Shown here in pieces: positions 57,901 through 64,000 of a stretch of DNA of 64,000 nt (its first letter is position 1; every line of letters begins with the position of its first letter). A program made the position numbers and the translations under genes. The stretch spans positions 2,666,001 to 2,730,000 of the forward strand of contig PVNU02002353.1 of the NCBI GenBank assembly GCA_003013855.2, read 5' to 3'. This stretch comes from Liriodendron chinense (Eukaryota; Streptophyta; Magnoliopsida; Magnoliales; Magnoliaceae). The notes beneath the pieces were generated by a model. The model had not been told where the DNA came from and searched no databases. It saw nothing but the letters and a program-made list of their open reading frames with translations.

Positions 57901-60674
57901 CAGAAAGGTTCCTAATCCTAATATTCCTCACCATGGAATCCATCCCCCTCCCCCCCAACACCACCACCACCCACACCCACCTTGTAACATCCATTCCACT
58001 AGATTTGCACCGCTTGCACATGGAGACCAATTCCCCATTTTCTGCCCTTCCGCCCTTCTGCAAGTCTTTAGGAACTCCATACTTTTCTTCAAAGAAGATT
58101 CCTGCCATTCAAAAAGAGGATTGTGCCATCTACACATAAAGCAAATGCGAAATAGCCATGCAGTTTCTTGGAAGCTGAAAGTGAAGCCCATTCTGTTCTA
58201 ATTAATGGATCCCCTTTTGGATTCTTCCGCGCTTCCAGGGGTTTGCGGCAGGGAGATCCTCTCCCCCCCTTTTTATTTCTTGTCATCTCTTAAGCTCTTA
58301 ACAGGATGCTGACGAGGGGTCAATCGGTGGATCTATTTCTGGGATTCCAGATCAGTAATGTGACTAACAGAATCAGCCATTTGTAGTATGCCAACAATAT
58401 GCTTATTTTCTGTGAGGCAGATGAGTCTTCGATCGCCAATTTCGGATGATCATTTGGTGTTTTGAAGTTGCTTCAGGTCTTAAGGTTAATCTGACCAAAA
58501 GCGAGCTCTTGGGTGTCCATCTTAGTCAGGACAAGGTGGCTCGCTTTGCTGGTATCTTTGGGTGTTGAGCTGGGTCCTTTGCCTCTTACCGGGAGCTGCC
58601 TCTGTATATAGGCAAGCCTGCCATCTATCTTTGGGATTCAGCCATTGAGTGCATGGAAAGGAAGTTATCGCCATGGAAAGGCAGGCTTCTTTCCTTGGGC
58701 AGCAGAATAACTCTCATAAGGCCTACTACATGTTCTTATTCTGCTGACTTAAATTACTTCTGAAGAAAATCGCAAGCTTTGTAGGGACTTCTGGTGGCAG
58801 GGGCGGCATCAGCTAGGAATTTCACCTCCTCAATTGGAAGGAGGTGTGCAGTTTAGTTGTTGAGGGTGGTGCGGGAATTCGTAGCTTGGAGGAGGTCAAT
58901 TCGGCGCTATTGGGGAAATGGGTTTGGAGATTCAGCCTTGAAGAGGGAACCTGGTGGAGGTCTGTGGTGGCTGAGAAATATGGCCTTTTTTTTATAGAGT
59001 TTGGTGGACCAAGGGTCCTCTCTTTATCACGCTTCCTTATTCTGGAAGGCAATTGCTTGGATATCCATTCTCATGCTCTTGGGTATGGGCTTTGCTCTCG
59101 GTGATGGTTTGAGAATTAGATTTTGGGAGGACTGCTAGTGCGGTAGCTCTCCTCTTTGATTGAGTTTTCCGGCCTTGGCTTGTGTTTGCCCCAATTCAGA
59201 AATCTCTATTGCTAACTGCTTTTCTGTGAAAGATAACGAGGGGAGTTGGGCTCCTCCTCACTGGTTTGACTTGTCTGACTCTTGAGTTTGACGAGCTTCT
59301 TTTGCTGCTCTCTTGTCTGAGGGGTCTCTCTCCTTTTTCAGGATCAATGGATTCTTTGGTTTGGCTTTCAGACAAATCGGGGGCTTTTTTGGTGAAATCC
59401 TTCTACCGATTCTTGATGCAGTCCCCTCCTCATGCTGACGTTGCTGGTTGTTCCCATATGCACCCTATTTGGTCGTATGGAACCCCCAGAAAGTGGCTGC
59501 TTTTGCTTGGCTCACCAGCAGAAATCGCATCCTTATAGTCGACAATCTTTGGAAGAAGGGCTTGGTTCTCCCTAGTGTTTGCATTTTGTGTTTTAGGGAC
59601 AGCAAAATGGCAAACCATCCATTCATACACTGCCTGTTAGCCACTACAGTGTGGAATGAAGTCCTCTTCAGTTTCAGTATGTTCTGGGTGACGCCTAGTT
59701 CGATTGAGTGCCTTTTCCGCTCTTGGCACGATGTTAGAATTGGTAAGAGGAAAACGCCTTTGTGGAAGCTCACTGTGCTTGCTGTTCTCTGGGCAGTTTG
59801 GGTTGAAAGAGATAATAGGTGTTTTCGTAATTGTGTAGGCTCAGCTAGAGTGTTTGTCTCTAGGGCTCAGATGTATTTGAGGGATTGGGACCCCTTTAGG
59901 GTGCCTCTGTAATATATATTTTTTTTCTTTTGCTTTGTCTCTGTTTTTTGTTTTTTTTTGTTTTGGGTGCCCTCATGGCTTTAATTAATTGCAGTATCCT
60001 TAAAAAAAAAAGCCTATTTCCTGAACTCAAGAGGTTCCAGAAACCCCTACCTGGGAATTCTTCTGTGAGGATAAAAATGCTAGGGGAGAGGGGATCCCCC
60101 TCCCTTAGCGCCCCTGTAGGACTGGAAGAATCCAAAACCCATTTATCATGACAGAAAACCAGCAGTTCTTCCAATACTTGTCTGCTTAGGACCGTTGCCT
60201 AAGTGAATTGCCTTGGCTATACTGCCCCTTGTAAAGCAAATGGATGGCAAGTCAAAAGCGTCATTATTCAACAGATCATTTCCTTCCTGTCTGTGGATAA
60301 ACTGCAGTGCCCCCGGGATTCTCTTTTAGTGCATTTTTGTACATTGATTATGTCGGCACTTTGTAATCTCGATTTATGTGTTGTCCTGCATGATTCTGAT
60401 TACAAGAGATTTTTCTTTCATGGCTTGATCAAAAGCTTCCAATGTGAATTTGCTCACCCCTTTCTGTTTGAGCTTGCAGTTGACAGATCTTGTGATGGAA
60501 AATGGCCCTGACTTCTTAGGCATCCCCATTGAAATCAAGAGAGAGCTTTTGTTGAGTTTGCATGATGCAACGGCGATGGACCCTCCTGAGGATTGGGAAG
60601 GGGCCACAGCAGATCAGTTAATGTTACAGTTAGCATCGGTGTGGGGGATCAACTTACAACAGCTTGAGAAGTAG
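42244..60674 (+). CDS. TOR1L: TORTIFOLIA1-like microtubule-associated protein (six exons)
   Basis: The protein belongs to the plant TORTIFOLIA1/SPIRAL2 family, which binds cortical microtubules and controls their dynamics and growth direction. Coding exons are 42244-42964, 44691-44882, 45073-45178, 45537-46261, 48029-48904 and 60480-60674, all with GT/AG borders. The N-terminal 330 residues are HEAT-like repeats (RILTSLSKLSDRDTYQIAV, SSDWATRKAAADTL). A low-complexity middle follows, then two predicted coiled-coil segments (RQLAQLERQQANLMTMLQ; ESRVRGLERIVEDMA), and a conserved C-terminus (DLPVE is in the middle; DPPEDWEGATADQLMLQL at the end). Phases agree except at the end of exon 1, where one extra base appears. 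The last intron (11,575 bp) is packed with transposons. Which TOR1L paralogue this is cannot be told. Confidence 0.9.
44691..44882 (+). CDS. TOR1L: TOR1-like exon 2
   Basis: 192 nt, phase 0 on both sides. Encodes VGAISPQSLPTLMPSIHG, ESSDWATRKAAADTLNVMA and STITALEGCRFDK, a strongly conserved HEAT repeat of the family. Acceptor TTGCAG, donor AAG|GTACCT. Confidence 0.93.
45073..45178 (+). CDS. TOR1L: TOR1-like exon 3
   Basis: 106 nt. Encodes VKPVRDSMNEALQLWKKISG and GGDGVSDDSKAGSR, closing the HEAT domain. Ends in phase 1 at CGTG|GTTAGT. Confidence 0.92.
45537..46261 (+). CDS. TOR1L: TOR1-like exon 4
   Basis: 725 nt. Encodes the acidic, Ser-rich linker (KDSESTESAEKSG), the conserved short block KAVGILKKRAPGLSDKELNP and GDLPVEVVVPRR. 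It ends in a coiled-coil stretch IQRQLAQLERQQANLMTMLQ. Acceptor CTGCAG, donor CAG|GTTTGT in phase 0. Confidence 0.92.
48029..48904 (+). CDS. TOR1L: TOR1-like exon 5
   Basis: 876 nt, phase 0. Starts DFMGGSHDSMVTLESRVRGL, a family hallmark. A variable Gly/Arg/Ser-rich part follows. The C-terminal domain then begins: WTHAMDSLHVGDMDSAYAEL and LLVKLMDRSGPVIDQL. Ends ...GLSWIQQ at CAG|GTACAT. Confidence 0.93.
50212..50760 (+). pseudogene. LINE ORF1 fragment (DUF4283-like)
   Basis: Across two frames: NLQWSIVVAIIPGFPLSELA and WFQMYCALLPG, then (50364-50666 and 50543-50764) EVLDIHQDTQQWKDLQLARL and LIRTKKFSEIPLLVRVL. This is the conserved plant LINE ORF1 nucleic-acid-binding region. Frameshifts break it. 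Confidence 0.75.
52225..52330 (+). pseudogene. Collapsed LINE endonuclease
   Basis: The N-terminal motif of the AP-type endonuclease (STKVLSWNVRGMGCPIKRP) is followed within about 60 bp by its C-terminal motif (SDHCLILLETEE). In intact plant LINEs these are about 200 residues apart. The domain therefore has an internal deletion of roughly 0.5-0.6 kb. Confidence 0.8.
52640..53872 (+). pseudogene. LINE reverse transcriptase, broken
   Basis: Readable blocks in several frames: WLKEGDRNTKFFHKFANDRA, DKALGSDGFPLAFFHSFWEM, DFRPISLL, IICKLDIQKAYDHVDWSFLD, RQEDPLSPLWFVLASEALSG and INHLQFVDDTLLFCE. The catalytic pair D-D (FVDD at 53684-53695) is kept. Frameshifts near 53140-53160 and 53480-53540 and a TGA at about 52675 inactivate it. 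Confidence 0.9.
54739..55130 (+). pseudogene. LINE zinc-binding C-terminal domain (zf-RVT)
   Basis: GLPPKVAAFRWLATRNRIL, FLLPNACFLC and ELVDHLLIHCKFTEDILW match the zf-RVT region that follows RT in plant LINEs, with its Cys and His residues. The terminal motif VLWAVWAERNNLCFRNK lies in a shifted frame and runs into the 53-bp tandem array. Confidence 0.85.
55100..55308 (+). repeat. 53-bp tandem array in the LINE 3' end
   Basis: Four copies start at 55100, 55153, 55206 and 55258. The unit begins CTGGGCCGTCTGGGCGGAAA and encodes WAVWAERNNLCFRNK in one frame. As 53 is not a multiple of three, each copy shifts the frame. Confidence 0.95.
55542..56370. mobile_element. hAT-type non-autonomous element, 829 bp
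   Basis: It begins CAGTGTTTGCAATATTG and, read from the other end, CAGTGTTCACAGTATCGG. The 8-bp duplications CTTGGGAC (55534-55541; 56371-56378) are perfect. The first 200 bp are packed with CGATAT, TATCGGCCGATA and related palindromes. No transposase is present. A related element is at 61299-62128. Confidence 0.88.
57285..58155 (-). pseudogene. Minus-strand LINE remnant, 3' part
   Basis: On the minus strand it reads, in several frames, CVDGTILFLNGRNLL (RT motif with D-G in place of D-D), RVWNTLFPAETKIFFPIVM and MANKILMLDNLKKW (zf-RVT start), then AVIEWLGETAQGAKGIV. It joins, across the inserted plus-strand LINE, to the RT segment at 60011-60174. The run of 22 A at 57257-57278 is on the wrong strand to be its tail. 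Confidence 0.65.
58156..60010 (+). mobile_element. 5'-truncated LINE nested in another LINE
   Basis: It begins within RT (HSVLINGSPFGFFRASRGLR, QGDPLPPFLFLV) and continues to zf-RVT and an A-tail (60001-60010). The catalytic YADD appears as YANN (58387-58398). The zf-RVT part (59448-59912) is well kept: NPQKVAAFAWLTSRNRILI, MANHPFIHC and VLWAVWVERDNRCFRN. The 5' border is approximate, and no convincing target duplication was found. Confidence 0.85.
60011..60174 (-). pseudogene. Minus-strand LINE remnant, RT part
   Basis: On the minus strand: KWVLDSSSPTG, ALREGDPLSPSIFILTEEFP and GRGFWNLLSSGN, the plant LINE RT region just upstream of the catalytic motif. The matching downstream motif lies at about 58130 on the other side of the inserted LINE, so both pieces are one interrupted element. 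Confidence 0.75.
60480..60674 (+). CDS. TOR1L: TOR1-like exon 6 (last)
   Basis: 195 nt with stop. Reads LTDLVMENGPDFLGIPIEIK, ELLLSLHDATAMDPPEDWEG and QLMLQLASVWGINLQQLEK, the conserved C-terminus of the family. Acceptor GCTTGCAG; phase 0 matches exon 5. The lack of stops or shifts suggests that the gene still needs this exon. Confidence 0.93.
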   Translation: MTDLVMENGPDFLGIPIEIKRELLLSLHDATAMDPPEDWEGATADQLMLQLASVWGINLQQLEK

Positions 60675-60898
60675 CGAGGGTTTATGTTTTTCTTCCCCCC
60701 CACTCGGTCCACTTGGATCTTGAATATCATGTATTCTAATATATAATCGTGTGAACCTGGAAATGAATTGATCTGTTTCAGAGAATTTAATACCATTGAT
60801 TTTGATTGCAAGAACTGGAATGGAAATTCAGTACCCTTTAAATGTTCATTTCCACCTGCTTTGTATATGTGCTAAATTTCTGTGGGACTTCATTAGAA

Positions 60899-60952
60899 AA
60901 CGATGCTCTTCCCTTGGAATTAAATAACGATGCTCTTCCCTTGGAATTAAAT
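60899..60952. repeat. 27-bp tandem duplication
   Basis: Two identical copies of a unit beginning AACGATGCTCTTCCCTTGG, in the 3' flank of the TOR1-like gene. Confidence 0.95.
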
Positions 60953-61210
60953 AACGAAGGATGCCCAAAAGGTATCTCTGCATTTAAATGAACCCTTTTT
61001 TATTTGATATCAGTGGTCAATGCATCTCATTACCATCAGGAATGTTTAGCCTTGATGTTCAACACTTCCATCACATTTAGTTAATTTCTATTGGAGAATT
61101 ATAAGCGGAGATGGGTGATTAGGGAACCTTGACCGACGGTTGGCCAAGCACCACTACTCATTTGCTGGGGCTCAATGGGGATATGGGCACGTTGAGAATG
61201 GACCATGGGC

Positions 61211-61300
61211 GGGGACTTTGACCAATCAATACCTGACCAGAGGTACTTCTTACTAGGGGACTTCGACCAATCAATACCTGACCAGAGGTACTTCTAACTA
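61211..61300. repeat. 45-bp tandem duplication
   Basis: Two copies of a unit beginning GGGGACTT, with TGACCAGAGGTACTTCT inside. They differ at two positions. The second copy abuts the hAT-like element at 61299. Confidence 0.92.
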
Positions 61301-62128
61301 GTGTTTTTAGTATCGGTATTGATGCATATACGCACCCTTGGAATATGGAAACATATTGAGTATTGCTCGCATGGTAAATATTGCATGTATTGCGTAACAT
61401 GTTCGCTGTTTTTTTTTTTTTTTGTGTGGAAATAGTGGGAAATTTTGGGAAATTGATTGATCATAAAAAAAAAGCATGTACTGTGTAACATTATGCACTT
61501 AGAACTAAAAAAGATCATAAAAAGCTCCTTTATATAGGGACCTAAACTATGTTTTTGCCTAGTAGAAGTGAATGCAATTACACTCAAAATCAGTTCATAT
61601 GTAATTTATAGATCATAAAAGACATGTATGAAAGTTCAAAATTGGATGACAATTGAAAATCGGAAGCCAAAATTCATGATTGAGCATGTAAAACATGTAA
61701 AATCATAGATTATGAACTTTATTCCACTGATTCCAAATCATTTAAACAAGAAAAAACTGTTTAAATTAAACAACAAAACTGGATCAATTTTGTTTTCGGT
61801 GCACCGAGCTCTCTTGTATCAATTTCTACACTAAAATCCCATTCTTTCCAAAAGATTGACAAGGAGTGGTCGATAATAATAAATAAATAAAAAATCACAA
61901 AAAATAACTTCCAGAGATTTTGGTGAATTTTCAAAATTATTGCAATTGGGACCCACTTTGGTATGGGCAATACAAAGAAGTTTATATCTGCAATATTCTC
62001 AAAATATCACAATGCATTGATATATTGTCTGTACATTGCTATATTTTCGAAAATATCGCATGGTGTATTGATAGTATCGACCAATACCATCAATACTATG
62101 ACCAATACCATCAATACTATAATCGCTG
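61299..62128. mobile_element. hAT-type element related to the one at 55.5 kb
   Basis: The left end TAGTGTTTTTAGTATCGG and the reversed right end CAGCGATTATAGTATTG are imperfect inverted repeats like those of 55542-56370. The length is almost the same (830 versus 829 bp). Flanks CTTCTAAC and CCCTAACA share only CTAAC in shifted register, so the target duplication is doubtful. It contains CGATA/TATCG-rich ends and a short direct repeat ACCAATACCATCAATACTAT. Confidence 0.55.
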
Positions 62129-62136
62129 CCCTAACA

Positions 62137-63066
62137 AGATGAAGGGGCATCCCAAAAATCATGTTCCTCTCAAACTGAGGCAGGCCACGCCTACATTTTC
62201 CTTCGTCAAGCAGTTTCAATTTATATATTATTTCAAAAACAACATTCCATGTGAAGAAAGCATATAGATGTTGGGAGATACTGGCCCCTTCTGCCAGGGA
62301 ACATTTGCCTTCTCTAGAGCCTCCTTTTATATTAAGGAGATTTGGCCCCTTCAAATGAAGTCACAATATCTAAGGAATGCGTGTAGTTAACAGCACTAGA
62401 AGGGCCTGTTTGGATGGCAGCTTCCACAGAAAGGGATTTTCCTGCAATAGCAAGGCCCTGAGACTGATTTAAGATCCCAGCGTTTTCAGAGCGGAACTGC
62501 ATTTCATAAAAATCCCAATGAACTACTCTGATTGTGCTTCTCCAAATTGGTGTTTTACAGTTCCTGATACCTGCAAATAAAGCGGGTTCCTTCCATATTG
62601 CTAAATTATCTTAAAATTGGTTATCCCATTCTACTTTTCGTTTGATAACACTTGCATTCACTAATCAAGGAAAGGAAGATATTAAAAAATAAAATAAAAT
62701 AAATAAAAACACTTTCTGCTCACAAGGAACTTCTATTACTATATACAGATGTAGCCCGTAGACGTTTCATGGCCTCAGCCACGTCAATCTTCACACGAGA
62801 ATACACAATGCTACACCAGTAAGCAAGCCAAACCAAGTATCTCACCACCTCATTCACATGCACTCCTACTGCCACAACAGCAGAAATAGGTGCCCATGTC
62901 AACCTGGTCCCATCACCAGACTCCGGGAAATTAGCATGAATGGTCTTCTGGCAATACAGGTCCATCTTCATCCTCTGGGTCAAAAAGACCACTATGATAG
63001 ATGGCCGCCGGCTCCCTGGCTTTAAACAAAATCTGGGTCTTGTCCACATATAGTGGGTCTGCTTGC
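62137..63066. other. Intergenic / 3' UTR of the polymerase gene
   Basis: No separate gene is recognised between the two convergent genes. The part near 63066 is probably the polymerase 3' UTR. The open frame at 62720-63049 (minus) has no family resemblance. Confidence 0.45.
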
Positions 63067-63228
63067 TTATTTGGCAGCATACCAGTTTTGCTCACATTTG
63101 GCGTCTACGGCTAGGTCGACCTTGAGGAAATTGGTGCCGTAGAAGGGTTTGGACATGCACTTAACGACAATTGCCTTGGCTATCTCTGATGACTCTGTGG
63201 GCCCTTCCAATATGACTTCATCATGAAC
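63067..63228 (-). CDS. POP: Organellar DNA polymerase (Pol I family), last exon
   Basis: The exon encodes 53 residues and a TAA stop (63067-63069). It starts VHDEVILEGPTES at an AG acceptor (GGAAGCAG before 63228) in phase 0, and continues CMSKPFYG, LKVDLAVDAKC and QNWYAAK. This is the C-terminus of plant POLIA/POLIB-type DNA polymerases, which copy mitochondrial and plastid DNA. HDE is motif C of family-A polymerases, where the Asp and Glu hold catalytic metal. Upstream exons must lie beyond 64000. The exon is convergent with the TOR1-like gene. Confidence 0.9.
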   Translation of the reverse strand, partial: VHDEVILEGPTESSEIAKAIVVKCMSKPFYGTNFLKVDLAVDAKCEQNWYAAK

Positions 63229-64000
63229 CTGCTTCCACAACAATGTCATTTCCTACACTTCTTTCTACATCTCATGTAATTGAAAAAAGAAAATAAAATT
63301 TGAGTCACTTTTGAGTAATGAAAGATGCAAATTCAATATGATGTGAAGATCACTATCATCTGTAGAAAAAACTGATTCCTTTTCTTTGTGAACTTTTGAA
63401 AACTGAGTTTTTCAAGCAGGTGCCCTTTTTCCCCCATTGAAGAAAAAAATCCATTTGCGGGAACACCTGATTAGCTCTAAAAAAAGAGGAAAAATATCCC
63501 CTTGAAACTTTTAAGACCAATCAAACATCGGAACATTTTGAACCATCACACAAGCCATTCATAAGAGTATATGCTGAGGACCTGTTTGGATGCATGTTCA
63601 TGAGATCTTGTAATTGATTGAAATCCTGGATCAGTGACTTCCTCGTGTATGTAAATTTCAAATCAAAATTTTCCGTTTCGCCCAACATGGAACAGAATTC
63701 ATGGAATCCAGAATCTGCTTTTTGGTAAAGAACTTCCGAGCAGATGGATTTGGGTGGTGTGCAAGCAGGGTAGGTAATAGCTAAGGCAGTAGCGCTTGAG
63801 GAGGTGATAAATGTCGTCTCTATGGTGTTAAGAGGTAAATGGTGGGCCAGAGGGAGGGAGGTCCCATGCCCAAGAGTTGGTCGATAAGATCAACACGAGA
63901 AGTCAATCATAGTGATAGTGGTGGTGCAAACTAATGGAGTAATTGGAGGCAGTGGTTATGTTAGAAGTGGAGGCTGGGAATGGCGAGGCTGGTGGCGGCT
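63229..64000 (-). other. POP: Intron of the polymerase gene, incomplete
   Basis: This follows from the acceptor at 63229-63231 with no earlier polymerase exon visible up to the window end. No other gene or element is recognised. Confidence 0.5.

Larger units (their letters stand above)
48905..60479 (+). other. TOR1L: Giant last intron of the TOR1-like gene
   Basis: 11,575 bp between the CAG|GTACAT donor and the TTGCAG acceptor. It contains a LINE (49631-55488), an hAT element (55542-56370), a minus-strand LINE remnant (57285-58155 plus 60011-60174) and a plus-strand LINE nested in it (58156-60010). The remaining sequence (48905-49630, 56379-57284, 60175-60479) shows no gene. A B-box-like minus-strand segment at 56795-56870 may be a SINE. 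Confidence 0.85.

Noticed and set aside
62720..63049. Minus-strand frame of 109 residues beside the polymerase exon
   Set aside because: It lies downstream of the polymerase stop and does not resemble polymerase sequence. Likely 3' UTR.

Overview
This is nuclear DNA of a seed plant. Three things show it: intron-split genes with GT/AG borders, dense layers of plant transposons (Copia, L1-type LINE, hAT, MULE-like foldback elements, tRNA-like SINEs), and plant-specific protein families. One foldback repeat family, with arms built on GGGCCCACCATGATGTATGTG-like and CCGTCCATCC-like sequence, appears at least ten times. From memory this family suggests a magnoliid (Lauraceae/Magnoliaceae type). That placement is inference and was not tested.

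Layout. 1-8.5 kb: a MULE-like foldback element, then a tail-to-tail pair of small plant genes of unknown function (4291-4629 plus; 4626-5137 minus, frameshifted) whose stop codons overlap. A likely 5' leader for the minus gene lies near 8.4 kb. 8.5-14 kb: gene-free, with degenerate repeats and a possible solo LTR. 14.07-19.75 kb: a complete but decayed Tork/Tnt1-type Copia retrotransposon on the minus strand. 20.8-24.0 kb: a foldback element split by a short gag-only Copia element with perfect 5-bp target duplications. 24-41.5 kb: no gene seen, only repeats, including a duplicated 1.5-kb block, an hAT MITE, a hAT/foldback/SINE nest, and many foldback copies.

41.5-60.7 kb holds the main gene, a TORTIFOLIA1-like (SPIRAL2 family) microtubule-associated protein on the plus strand in six coding exons (42244-60674). 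A palindromic MITE with a perfect 9-bp target duplication sits just upstream. Its last intron is about 11.6 kb and carries a 5.86-kb LINE with a 12-bp target duplication, an 829-bp hAT element with an 8-bp duplication, and a second LINE nested inside a third. Exon 1 contains an apparent one-base insertion just before its splice donor. At 63.07-63.23 kb, on the minus strand, is the last coding exon of a plant organellar DNA polymerase (Pol I family), convergent with the TOR1-like gene.

No operons, CRISPR arrays or rRNA genes are present, and I recognised no functional tRNA. The genes share no obvious pathway. The main interest is how layered transposon insertions shape the TOR1-like gene, and the overlapping convergent pair at 4.3-5.1 kb.
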